In this document: in pieces, positions 32,123 to 40,361 of the stretch
Layout: each line of letters starts with the position of its first letter
Position numbering within the stretch: the first letter of the stretch is position 1
NCBI GenBank assembly: GCA_011064725.1
Contig: JAAKFQ010000007.1
Location: 1 to 40,895, forward strand
Reading direction: 5' to 3'
DNA length: 40,895 nucleotides
Origin: Chlamydiota bacterium
GTDB taxonomy: Bacteria; Chlamydiota; Chlamydiia; Chlamydiales; JAAKFQ01
Translations under genes and position numbers: made by a program
The notes under the pieces: generated by a model
The model's database searches: none
What the model was told of the DNA's origin: nothing
What the model saw: the letters and a program-made list of their open reading frames with translations, nothing else

Positions 32123-32971
32123 TTACTGAGAAGATACTCTTTGTTGAGGTATTTCTTCAACCCTAGCTTCGCCATTAGGTTCAGGCACGCTTGATGCAAG
32201 GCCAGCAAGTCCGCGTTTTGAGGTGCGACAAAAGGCAATAAAACGCAATACCTCAGGAGTCATTTCCACAGATTTTTCGATTTCTGTTAATGCTTCATCT
32301 ACAGATAAATTAGAGCGGTATAAAACTTTAAACGCTTGCATGAGGCATTGGCGTGTTTCAAAAGAAAAATTGTGTCGCTTGAGTCCTATGCGATTAAGGC
32401 CTGATACTTTAAATGGCCCTCTTCCTCCGATCAGATAGGGAGGGACATCGCGATCCAATCCAGAAAATCCTCCAATCATGGCATGTGTTCCTACACGGCA
32501 ATGTTGATGAATCGCAGCAAGGCCGCCAATGATGACATGGTCTTCAATAGTGACATGTCCTGCTAAAAGTGCAGAGTTTGCCATAATGACATTATGGCCA
32601 ATACTGCAATTGTGTGCCACATGGCAACACGCCATAATTAAGCAGTCGTCTCCAATTTCCACAGTTGAATTTTCTTGGCAAGACGAGTTGATGGTCACAA
32701 ATTCACGAATTTCACAATTTTGTCCAATCTTGACAAAGGTTTTTTCACCTTTGTATTTCAAATCTTGTGTTTTTGTACCAATCACGGCAGATGGATAAAT
32801 AGTCGTGCCTTTGCCAATTGTCGTGTATCCATCGATGTAAGCATGTGATTTTATCGTCACATCATCTTCCAAAGTGACATCTTTTTTTACAATTGCATAA
32901 GGCTCGATGTGTACATTGTTTCCAATGACACATCCTTCTTCTATTATGGCTGTGGGATGTATGTCCGTCAT
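32123..32971 (-). CDS. lpxA: UDP-N-acetylglucosamine O-acyltransferase
   Basis: 282 residues. The first 190 form the left-handed beta-helix with hexapeptide repeats (IGNNVHIEPYAIVKKDVTLE, YIDGYTTIGKGTTIYPSAVI). CCHVAHNCSIGHNVIMANSA carries the catalytic His of the LpxA family. GLNRIGLKRHNFSFETRQCL begins the helical C-terminal domain. It transfers a 3-hydroxyacyl chain from ACP to UDP-GlcNAc, the first step of lipid A synthesis. The tail is a little longer than in E. coli. Its stop is two bases from the MITE-like element. Confidence 0.96.
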   Translation of the reverse strand: MTDIHPTAIIEEGCVIGNNVHIEPYAIVKKDVTLEDDVTIKSHAYIDGYTTIGKGTTIYPSAVIGTKTQDLKYKGEKTFVKIGQNCEIREFVTINSSCQENSTVEIGDDCLIMACCHVAHNCSIGHNVIMANSALLAGHVTIEDHVIIGGLAAIHQHCRVGTHAMIGGFSGLDRDVPPYLIGGRGPFKVSGLNRIGLKRHNFSFETRQCLMQAFKVLYRSNLSVDEALTEIEKSVEMTPEVLRFIAFCRTSKRGLAGLASSVPEPNGEARVEEIPQQRVSSQ

Positions 32972-32999
32972 TTAAACTTATCCTTTTTTTTTCACATTG

Positions 33000-33479
33000 C
33001 TACAGATGTGCTTTATCCACAAGAGCAAATCCTATTTCTGCTTCTACTGCAAGTTTTTCTCCATTAACAAATGCTTTGGCATACATCTTGCCACCTTTCG
33101 AGGTTAAATGGATTTCTTCTACTTTTAAAATTAAAAAATCGCCTGGTTTTGCAGGACGACGGAATTTACAATGATTAATGGTTAAAAAGACCGCTATCTT
33201 ACCAGTATGTCCCCTTTCATGGATCAAAACACCACCTGTTTGGGCAAGTGCTTCTAACATCAATACGCCTGGCATAATGGGTTTATCAGGAAAGTGGCCT
33301 TGGAAAAAATGCTCATTGATGGTCAAGTTCTTGTAACCAACAATAACGCCTTTGTCTAAGTCGATTTCATCAATTCTATCAATAAGTAAAAAGGGATAGC
33401 GGTGAGGTAAAATGTCTTTGATCTGTTCGGTTGTAAACACGCATTTTTCTTCCATAAGCTTAGACATTAACCCCCTCAC
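33000..33479 (-). CDS. fabZ: (3R)-hydroxyacyl-ACP dehydratase
   Basis: 159 residues, hot-dog fold. [20 protein letters not shown] contains the family start. [20 protein letters not shown] holds the catalytic His of GHFP and the Glu of LEALAQTGG. It dehydrates 3-hydroxyacyl-ACP in fatty acid synthesis and draws on the same substrate pool as LpxA and LpxC. It overlaps the lpxC end by 8 to 20 bases depending on the start (ATG 33467 also possible). Confidence 0.96.
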   Translation of the reverse strand: MRGLMSKLMEEKCVFTTEQIKDILPHRYPFLLIDRIDEIDLDKGVIVGYKNLTINEHFFQGHFPDKPIMPGVLMLEALAQTGGVLIHERGHTGKIAVFLTINHCKFRRPAKPGDFLILKVEEIHLTSKGGKMYAKAFVNGEKLAVEAEIGFALVDKAHL

Positions 33480-34317
33480 ATTGTTGAAGCTGTCTTGCTA
33501 ACACCGTATTGGTCTTATGACCTGAACGAATAGCAACAATATGCCCAAAAAGGGGTTTTCCAAGCAATGCTAAATCTCCAACAAGGTCTAAAATTTTGTG
33601 TCTTACAAGCTCATCTTCTCTATGTAAACTGTTATTTTGAACCTTATCATTTTTTATTAAAAGACCACGTTCAAAATCAGCACCTTTGACAAGTCCCATT
33701 TCAATAAACGGTGCAATATCATCATAAAATGCAAACGTACGCGCAAAACTAATTTCTTCTTTAAATGTCTGTGGATTGATGTCTACAGATAAAAACTGAG
33801 ATGAAAAGCGTTTGGATTTGGGATAGAAAAATGTATAACTCACTTTAAAACTTGGATGGGGCAAAGCAATTAGTGTCACATCTTCTTTGGAGAAGAATAT
33901 GGGCGTATCAATTTGAATGCCCTCTTGTATGGCGTCTAATTCACAAACTCCCACCTTTTCAATTTCATCCACAAATACCTTTGCGCTGCCATCAAAAATC
34001 GGAATTTCTTGATTGTCTATCTGGATTAAAAGATTGGAAATGTTGTATGCAAGCAAGGCGCTAAGCAAATGCTCAATGGTGTGCACTTTAACGCCATCTT
34101 TAGACAATCCTGTGCAATTAAATGTGGCTGCATCTAAATATTCAAGAGATAAAGGGATCTGTTTTTTAAGATCTAGGCGCTCAAAAACAATACCTGTATT
34201 TTCTTTTTGGGGGATCAAACTCAGCGTGGTTTCTTGTCCTGAAAAAAGTCCCACCCCTTGAAAGTGGATCGCATTTCGAAGTGTTTTTTGTTTTGTCTGT
34301 GTATGTGTCAACGTCAC
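33460..34317 (-). CDS. lpxC: UDP-3-O-acyl-GlcNAc deacetylase
   Basis: About 285 residues. TLRNAIHFQGVGLFSGQETT opens the protein. VHTIEHLLSALLAYNI provides the first zinc His. RHKILDLVGDLALLGKP provides the second His and the Asp ligand, and GHIVAIRSGHKTN the active-site His. It is the committed zinc-dependent step of lipid A synthesis. The GTG at 34317 is chosen because it overlaps the lnt stop as GTGA and gives the usual family N-terminus. An ATG at 34362 would add 15 basic residues and overlap lnt by 49 bases. Confidence 0.93.
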   Translation of the reverse strand: MTLTHTQTKQKTLRNAIHFQGVGLFSGQETTLSLIPQKENTGIVFERLDLKKQIPLSLEYLDAATFNCTGLSKDGVKVHTIEHLLSALLAYNISNLLIQIDNQEIPIFDGSAKVFVDEIEKVGVCELDAIQEGIQIDTPIFFSKEDVTLIALPHPSFKVSYTFFYPKSKRFSSQFLSVDINPQTFKEEISFARTFAFYDDIAPFIEMGLVKGADFERGLLIKNDKVQNNSLHREDELVRHKILDLVGDLALLGKPLFGHIVAIRSGHKTNTVLARQLQQCEGVNV

Positions 34318-35945
34318 GCTCTTTTTTCTTTTCTTCGATGCTGCCAAAGTCTTTGTACACATGTTATGATTAAGCTCAAAATACTTAAAGTCAATAATGG
34401 TACATCACCAATTTTGGTATATAAAGTAGGATGCATTTCAAGTGCAACAAAACTTTCTAAGATCTTAGGGGTTTTGTTGTTTTCTAGCAAAGGATCTATT
34501 TGATTTTGCACTCTTCCAAAACGATCAATCACTGCTGTTTGAGAGGAATTACATACGTTTAAAAAGGTGATTCCATTTTCAATGGCTCGGTATTTTGCAA
34601 AAATAAGGTCTTCTTTTGCAAGTGTCGTATTTGGAAACCACATTTCATTACTCAAATTAACAAAAAGATTGGCGCCACCGTTTCTAAATGCACGCTGAAT
34701 GCTTGAAAATCCTTTTTCATAGCAAATGGATGTGCCATAGTTGGCTTTTCCTAAAAACACACTTGAATGCTTTCCTGGAATACATTCCATATTAATCCCC
34801 CAGAAGCTTGCTATCTTTCTCGTCCATTCAAAAGGGATATATTCTGTAATAGGCACCAGTTTTTGTTTTAAATAACGCTCATACGGTTTATCTTTTTGAA
34901 AAAATATTGCGCAGTTTGCCCATTTTGTATCGTAGAGTGATACACGATCATCTATGGAACAGATCACATCAGCATCATAAAAATTAGCAAATGTTTGTAA
35001 AATAAAAGCATTATTCACATACACGTTTTCTTGAACATGGACACCGTAGGGAGCTTCTAACTTTGGGAAAAATTGCGCAATGTTTTCGCTTAAAGGCTCA
35101 AGCAACGCTTTGATCTCATCTAGGCGGTAGGCAAAACTGTGCAAGCTCGTTAAAAAGCTGCCTTCTGGAAAAAGCAATACATCTGTTTTTTCAGGAAGTA
35201 CACCGACAAAATGCTGAATATTTTGGTAAGGAGTTTCAACTTGGTTTAAATTTTTAGGCACACCGCCAAACAGGGGCTCTGCCGTTGAAAGCATGGGCTG
35301 TATTAGCACCACATCAAGTCCTTTATTTGTCTTAAAATTTTCAAAGGCTTTGATATGCGCAAATCCAAAAAGAAAAGGCAGTATGGCCACAAATGCAAAA
35401 TTGATCCAACGATTGTTGCTCTTTTTTTCAATGGCAAAAAGAAACAAAAAATTATTCAAAAAGACAAGATAGGTTAAAAAATACGCACCAAAATAACTCG
35501 CCAGCTGCATAGGAAATGTAAAGCTTAAATGCAAATTAAAACTGCTCCAAGGAAGTCCGTAAAAATACAAAGACCTCACAGCTTCTACCAATACAAATGC
35601 AAGGGGCAAAAGGACAAGATCTGAGCGGTTTAATTGTTTGGGAATCAATAACACAGCAAGTCCAAAAGGAATCGCTAATATAGATGCATAAAATAAATAT
35701 CCAAACCAAATAACTAGGCCACAATAGGTCGGGTTTGTAAGCCAAAAAAGATGCACAAGCTGCACACAAAAAAACCAACTTGTCGCAATCCAAAATTTCT
35801 TTTTTGTTGAAAATGCACGCACATACGAAAAGAAAAGTCCATAGCCAAAACAGGCTGCCAAAAGTGCTAAAAAACCATTGATGTACACCAACCCAAAAGC
35901 ACACACAATAAAACTAAGCGTGCATTGATAAAAACTTTTTAACAT
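34314..35945 (-). CDS. lnt: Apolipoprotein N-acyltransferase
   Basis: 543 residues. The first about 200 hold six or more hydrophobic helices. A periplasmic nitrilase-like domain follows with the catalytic triad in place: Glu261 (LLFPEGSFL), Lys362 (YLKQKLVPITEYIPFE) and Cys408 (GTSICYEKGF). A last helix lies near the C-terminus. It N-acylates the lipidated Cys of lipoproteins in the inner membrane. It is upstream of lpxC as in Chlamydia (cutE/CT534 position). The promoter region is interrupted by a family 1 element end and a second MITE-like element. Confidence 0.93.
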   Translation of the reverse strand: MLKSFYQCTLSFIVCAFGLVYINGFLALLAACFGYGLFFSYVRAFSTKKKFWIATSWFFCVQLVHLFWLTNPTYCGLVIWFGYLFYASILAIPFGLAVLLIPKQLNRSDLVLLPLAFVLVEAVRSLYFYGLPWSSFNLHLSFTFPMQLASYFGAYFLTYLVFLNNFLFLFAIEKKSNNRWINFAFVAILPFLFGFAHIKAFENFKTNKGLDVVLIQPMLSTAEPLFGGVPKNLNQVETPYQNIQHFVGVLPEKTDVLLFPEGSFLTSLHSFAYRLDEIKALLEPLSENIAQFFPKLEAPYGVHVQENVYVNNAFILQTFANFYDADVICSIDDRVSLYDTKWANCAIFFQKDKPYERYLKQKLVPITEYIPFEWTRKIASFWGINMECIPGKHSSVFLGKANYGTSICYEKGFSSIQRAFRNGGANLFVNLSNEMWFPNTTLAKEDLIFAKYRAIENGITFLNVCNSSQTAVIDRFGRVQNQIDPLLENNKTPKILESFVALEMHPTLYTKIGDVPLLTLSILSLIITCVQRLWQHRRKEKRA

Positions 35946-35958
35946 TCACAAAGTATAA

Positions 35959-35980
35959 CTGATGTTACGCGATAAATTCA
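35959..35980. repeat. Isolated end of the family 1 MITE-like element
   Basis: CTGATGTTACGCGATAAATT matches the family 1 end CTGATGTTACGCAGTAAATT with one small rearrangement. The interior and the other end are missing. It lies 13 bases upstream of the lnt start. The family 2 element begins 40 bases further on and may have replaced the remainder. Confidence 0.55.
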
Positions 35981-36019
35981 ACCCATGAAAAGGTGTCAAT
36001 GTTGAGAAGGGTTTTGTTT

Positions 36020-36178
36020 ATACCGAGAACAAAAGTTAAATTGTAAATTAATTTTCATCTTTCCAACCAAAATTTCGTTTTCGACCTTGCTAACCATTAT
36101 GGTTAGCTGCTGTCTCCAAACTTCATTTTTTTTGAAAATCTTGAATCCAATTTACAATTTAACTTTTGTTTTCGGTAT
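36020..36178. mobile_element. MITE-like element, family 2 (159 bp, 30-bp inverted repeats)
   Basis: The 30-base arms 36020-36049 and 36149-36178 are reverse complements with one mismatch (ATACCGAGAACAAAAG against ATACCGAAAACAAAAG). The interior holds a perfect hairpin GCTAACCA-TTA-TGGTTAGC. No transposase frame is present. The right arm forms the last codons and stop of the DoxX-like gene, so insertion appears to have replaced that gene's original end. Confidence 0.75.
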
Positions 36179-36617
36179 CGGGCCTTGGCTTTTTTTCAAA
36201 GGTTGCCGAAAAACAGTAGAGAAGCGCTGATAAAAGTCCTAAATACATCCAAAGATCGATCATTTCTTCTAGGCGCTCGGCATCTTCTAGAAGCCAAAAG
36301 GGATGGTAGAAAAACCCAAAGAACAAGGTGAGAATAAACAATACCCCAGAGATAAGGCGCTGTTTGATGCCTAAAATCAACAATATACCAAAAAGCAGAC
36401 AGATCACCAAGAAGAAAACAAGCCAGATGGGTAAAATAGAGTCGGCAATGGTGTAGATGCTTTCAAAAAAACCTGTATGATGCCCTTGCACAAATTCAAA
36501 ATGTTTTTTTACAACATCGGAGGTATAGGACCAGTTAAAAACCAGATCTGTTCCTAAAAATAAAAACATGCCCCCTAAAAAAAGGCGGGCAAAAAGATTG
36601 ATGACTTTATGTCCCAT
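36159..36617 (-). CDS. DoxX-like integral membrane protein
   Basis: 152 residues with four hydrophobic helices (FARLFLGGMFLFLGTDLVF, then segments around LPIWLVFFLVICLLFGILLI, LISGVLFILTLFFGFFYHPF and LWMYLGLLSALLYCF). The layout matches the DoxX/DUF417-like family. An inner-membrane protein; a redox or quinone link is known for some relatives but not shown here. The last residues, TENKS and the stop, are encoded inside the family 2 element arm, so the native C-terminus has been changed. Chain length is still plausible. Confidence 0.6.
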   Translation of the reverse strand: MGHKVINLFARLFLGGMFLFLGTDLVFNWSYTSDVVKKHFEFVQGHHTGFFESIYTIADSILPIWLVFFLVICLLFGILLILGIKQRLISGVLFILTLFFGFFYHPFWLLEDAERLEEMIDLWMYLGLLSALLYCFSATFEKKPRPDTENKS

Positions 36618-36711
36618 AAGCGTTTTCTTTTACTTTGAACATAATTCAAATTTATTTTCTACACATTTTTTTACTGATGCTTTTAAAGGATTCTTATTAT
36701 AAAATACCCCT

Positions 36712-37821
36712 ATGTCATTTAACTTCAGAAAGCATCATTGTTTAGAACTATTAGAACTAAACACACAATTAAAAAAGCCCCTAGATGTATTAATGTCTAA
36801 TTATTTTAGACAACATAAAGCTATTGGATCTAAAGATCGTAAATGGATCAGCGAGACCCTCTATGCCATCGTCCGATGGCAAGGCAAATTGGATGCTAAG
36901 CTCACACAACCCATCACGTTTGAAAAAAGGCTCGAAGCTTTCTTGGAAAATCAACATCAAATGGATCTTGAAAATGTGGAGCCCCATGTAGAAGTCTCAT
37001 TTCCCAAAAAACTTTTTCAAATGCTTCAAGAGCAATTTGGCGCTCAAACAAAAGAGTTGTGCCTCACCCTCAATGAAAAAGCGCCAACAACTCTGCGCAC
37101 AAATCTTCTAAAAATCACACGGGAGGAACTCTTAGAGATTTTACAACCTTACTACCCAAAAGCCTCACCACTTACAAAAACCGCGATTCACATGGGGAAA
37201 AAATGTAACTTTTTTATTTTGGATGCATTCAAACAGGGTTATTTCGAAGTACAAGACGAAGGCTCTCAGCTCATCTGTGAAAAAATCCAGCTCCCTGAAA
37301 AAGCGCATGTTTTGGACTTTTGTGCAGGAAGCGGCGGCAAAACTCTTGCCCTAGCACCTCAACTTTCACATGGCGGCCAGTTTTATTTGCACGATATTCG
37401 TGAATGGGTTTTAGATGAGGCTAAAAAACGCTGCAAGCGTGCCGGTGTGCAAAATGTACAATTTGTGCCTCCGTCTGAAATTAAAAAACTTAAAGGAAAA
37501 ATGGATGCCGTGCTTTGCGATGTTCCCTGCTCTGGCCTTGGCACCCTCAGACGCAACCCCGATCTAAAATGGAAATTTACGCAAGAAAAGCTCGATGCTC
37601 TTTTAAAAACTCAAGAAAGTATTTTACAACAAGCTGCACAATTTCTAAAACCTAAAGGACAGCTCATCTACATGACTTGTTCTGTCCTCCTCCAAGAAAA
37701 CAAAGACCAAATCCACAGTTTTCTGGAGAAAAACCCCCAACTTACTTGTTCTTTGATGGAAGTTTTGCTCCCTCAATCCAATGGTCATGATGGGTTTTTC
37801 ATCGCCATACTTGAAAAATAA
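36712..37821 (+). CDS. RsmB/NSUN-type RNA (cytosine-C5) methyltransferase
   Basis: 369 residues. The N-terminal NusB-like helical region includes DRKWISETLYAIVRWQGKLD. The PUA-like/N1 part has GYFEVQDEGSQLICEKIQL. The SAM domain carries VLDFCAGSGGKTLALAPQLS (motif I), AVLCDVPCSGLGTLRRNPDL (motif IV with the PC Cys) and YMTCSVLLQENKDQ (motif VI with the catalytic Cys). It methylates C5 of cytosine in RNA, by analogy C967 of 16S rRNA; the target here is inferred. Eight bases separate its end from the convergent GNAT gene. There is no good ribosome site before the ATG, and TATAAAAT lies just upstream, suggesting a very short leader. Confidence 0.9.
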   Translation: MSFNFRKHHCLELLELNTQLKKPLDVLMSNYFRQHKAIGSKDRKWISETLYAIVRWQGKLDAKLTQPITFEKRLEAFLENQHQMDLENVEPHVEVSFPKKLFQMLQEQFGAQTKELCLTLNEKAPTTLRTNLLKITREELLEILQPYYPKASPLTKTAIHMGKKCNFFILDAFKQGYFEVQDEGSQLICEKIQLPEKAHVLDFCAGSGGKTLALAPQLSHGGQFYLHDIREWVLDEAKKRCKRAGVQNVQFVPPSEIKKLKGKMDAVLCDVPCSGLGTLRRNPDLKWKFTQEKLDALLKTQESILQQAAQFLKPKGQLIYMTCSVLLQENKDQIHSFLEKNPQLTCSLMEVLLPQSNGHDGFFIAILEK

Positions 37822-37829
37822 AATCGAAG

Positions 37830-38381
37830 TTATTTTGTTAAATCTTCCATTTTTAAGCACATCATCCAGTTTGGAGTAGAATCAGAAGGGTTCCAACTGG
37901 GCATAAACTGCTCTAATTTTTTAAAACCCACTTTTTCATAGACATGGATAGCTTTATAATTGTCTATCGCAGGATCAATAAAAACAGTGGATACATCGGA
38001 AAATTTATCAAGAAGAAATTCTCGAATCATCCGTGCTGCCAATCCTCTCCCCAAATATTTCTCTTCACCGATCAAGATATCTAACGTAATCATTTTACAG
38101 CCAGGTTCTATCCATTTGGCATAGGCACTATTTGGATCCTTTGCCTCAGATTCTTTGACTATGGACGTCATTAGAAATCCAAACGGTTCATCATCAAAAA
38201 AAGCAATCCAGTAATCCCAGAGGCAATCTTCACCTTTGATGAATTTTTCAAGGCCATCAATGGTATTTTGCAAACCTTGTCCATAGAAATAGGGACGCAC
38301 ATGCTCTTTATCAAGCCATTGAAAAATGCATTGCTTGTGGTTCTTTTTCGCTGCAAGAAAAGTAAGGGTGCCTGTTGTCAT
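37830..38381 (-). CDS. GNAT acetyltransferase, AAC(6')/IucB-like
   Basis: 183 residues. WLDKEHVRPYFYGQG and DYWIAFFDDEPFGFLM begin the fold. TLDILIGEEKYLGRGLAARM carries the acetyl-CoA loop (Y-L-G-R-G-L-A). FIDPAIDNYKAIHVYEKVGF is the beta5/alpha4 region with N-x-x-A. The pattern resembles the AAC(6') and siderophore-lysine acetyltransferase group. Whether it acts on aminoglycosides cannot be told from sequence. Complete. Confidence 0.8.
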   Translation of the reverse strand: MTTGTLTFLAAKKNHKQCIFQWLDKEHVRPYFYGQGLQNTIDGLEKFIKGEDCLWDYWIAFFDDEPFGFLMTSIVKESEAKDPNSAYAKWIEPGCKMITLDILIGEEKYLGRGLAARMIREFLLDKFSDVSTVFIDPAIDNYKAIHVYEKVGFKKLEQFMPSWNPSDSTPNWMMCLKMEDLTK

Positions 38382-38502
38382 GAGTTTTCCTTAATTAAAT
38401 GCCAATTATATAGTAAATATTTTTATCAAATATCTCAATAACTTCATGATATCGAGTAAAATAAACCTAAACATAAGGTTTATAAATAATCGAAAATGTT
38501 GT

Positions 38503-39567
38503 ATGCTGGATGCGATGTTGAAAAAATGTTTGTTTGTTTTTGTTTCTGCAGCTTTTTTGTTTGCCTCCTATCCAGGGGCAACAAAGACCAGTCTGCCTGA
38601 CAAAAAAATCAAGATTCACAACAAGATCCTTGCTAAAATTGATGATAAAATTATTTCTACAATGGATCTGAAGAAACGACTCGATTTTGTGTTCTACCAA
38701 CAATTTCCTGAATATAGTGATGTCCCTGAAGCTAAATATCAATTCTATTCTGCCCAGTGGCGTCCTCTTTTAGAAGAAATGGTCAATAACGCTCTCATTC
38801 TATCAGAAGCACTATCGAAAGAAGAAAAAATGCAAAAAGATGTGATTGATGAGGCAGAGATCAAAAAAGAGATCGAGGATAGATTTGGACCTGATGTGAT
38901 CAAAAATCTCAATAAAGCAGGACTGGTTTATGACGAAGTGTTCCAAGATCTACGTGAAAAAAAGATCATGGATATCATGCTATGGACTGCGGTATATTCC
39001 AAAGTTTTTAGCCAGATCACACCAAAACGTATCCATGAAGAATACCAAGCTTTTGTCGAAAATCATCCCCCACAGAATAAAATCGATTATCAAGTCGTCA
39101 CCATCCGAGGCAAAGATGAACCGCATACCAAACTCGTGACAGATACTGCTTACAAAGTGCTACAAACACAAGGGTTAGAAGCAGTAGATGCTCTAAAACC
39201 TATGGTGGAAAAACAATTAGAAGATAGCGAATTTACACTCAATATTTCCAATAGAGAAGAAAAAGAAGAAAGGCAACTTTCACAAGCTTATCTTAGCCAG
39301 TTGAGCCAACTTGCCATCAATGCGATCTCCGCCCCCATAGAACAACTCTCCAGAAATAACACCAAAAGCTTTCGTATCTTTATTGTGTACAATAAATCCA
39401 AAGAAGAAATACCTGCATTTGAAAGCATGGAAAAAAAGCTCGCCGAACAATTACAACACACATTGATTCAAGAAAAGCGCGATGACTATGTTAAAAAATT
39501 ACGCCAAAATTATGGTCTTGGTGAAACTATTACCGATCCTTCTTTTGTCCCCTTCGTGCTAGAATAA
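38503..39567 (+). CDS. SurA-like periplasmic chaperone/foldase
   Basis: About 354 residues. The signal peptide MLKKCLFVFVSAAFLFASYPG has a basic start and a hydrophobic core, cut near PGA. The mature part, HNKILAKIDDKIISTMDLKK, is the SurA N-terminal strand-helix, followed by RPLLEEMVNNALILSEALSK. Later helices and a weak parvulin-like part (MVEKQLEDSEFTLNISNREE) complete it; a full prolyl-isomerase site is not evident. It likely guides outer-membrane proteins in the periplasm. The longest frame starts at 38446, but the starts at 38503 or 38515 put the signal peptide at the N-terminus. It overlaps ksgA by one base (TAATG). CT355 of C. trachomatis is the positional equivalent by recollection. 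Confidence 0.7.
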   Translation: MLDAMLKKCLFVFVSAAFLFASYPGATKTSLPDKKIKIHNKILAKIDDKIISTMDLKKRLDFVFYQQFPEYSDVPEAKYQFYSAQWRPLLEEMVNNALILSEALSKEEKMQKDVIDEAEIKKEIEDRFGPDVIKNLNKAGLVYDEVFQDLREKKIMDIMLWTAVYSKVFSQITPKRIHEEYQAFVENHPPQNKIDYQVVTIRGKDEPHTKLVTDTAYKVLQTQGLEAVDALKPMVEKQLEDSEFTLNISNREEKEERQLSQAYLSQLSQLAINAISAPIEQLSRNNTKSFRIFIVYNKSKEEIPAFESMEKKLAEQLQHTLIQEKRDDYVKKLRQNYGLGETITDPSFVPFVLE

Positions 39568-40361
39568 TGGTCTATCAACCCACCAAACTCAAAGCCTTTT
39601 TAGATCAACTCAATGTGCGGCCTAAAAAACACTTGTCCCAAAATTTCTTGATCGATCAAAACATACTTGATAAAATTGTTCGGTTTGCAGATCTAAAACC
39701 TTCCGATCTTGTGATTGAAATCGGTGCAGGCCCCGGCGCTTTGAGTGAAAAATTGTTAAAAAAAGCTCAAGTAATTGCCATTGAAAAAGATCGCGTTTTT
39801 GCACGGGCACTTTTGCGACTAGACCATTTAGAAGTACTCAACGAAGATGTGCTAAAAGTGGATTTTTCTACCTTTAAAAAGTGCAAAGTCGTAGCCAATT
39901 TACCCTACAATATCACGACCCCCATCTTAACAAAGCTGGTTGGATACGCGAATATTCAAAGCATCACTATCATGGTCCAAAAAGAAGTGGCTGATCGCAT
40001 TTTGAGCCAGCCTAATACAAAAGACTTTTCATCCCTTACCCTGTTTTTACAATACCACGCAATGCTGAAAAAAGGCTTTTTTGTCTCTAGGAACTGTTTT
40101 TATCCAAAACCTAGCGTGGATTCCTATGTGCTGCAATTGACTTTGCATCAAAAATATCGCATCAAACGCGCGGAAGAATTCTTCCAAATCATTAGAAAAT
40201 GTTTCCAACAGCGACGTAAAATGATCAAAACGACTCTAAAAGAGGATTTTGATCGTGCGCATTTGGAAGCTTTTTTTGGCAAAAGGCGCCCAGAAAATGT
40301 CTCACTTGATGAATGGCTGACGTTTTTTCAAAAAATACCGGCGCAACAACACAATAAATAA
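39567..40361 (+). CDS. ksgA: 16S rRNA A1518/A1519 dimethyltransferase
   Basis: 264 residues. KKHLSQNFLIDQNILDKIVR and VIEIGAGPGALSEKLL form the SAM site, and VVANLPYNITTPILTKLV the NLPY catalytic motif. FQQRRKMIKTTLKEDF is the conserved C-terminal part. It dimethylates two adjacent adenines in helix 45 of 16S rRNA during 30S assembly. It is coupled to the upstream gene by one overlapping base. Its last 60 bases overlap the end of the opposite-strand dacF-like gene. Confidence 0.95.
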   Translation: MVYQPTKLKAFLDQLNVRPKKHLSQNFLIDQNILDKIVRFADLKPSDLVIEIGAGPGALSEKLLKKAQVIAIEKDRVFARALLRLDHLEVLNEDVLKVDFSTFKKCKVVANLPYNITTPILTKLVGYANIQSITIMVQKEVADRILSQPNTKDFSSLTLFLQYHAMLKKGFFVSRNCFYPKPSVDSYVLQLTLHQKYRIKRAEEFFQIIRKCFQQRRKMIKTTLKEDFDRAHLEAFFGKRRPENVSLDEWLTFFQKIPAQQHNK

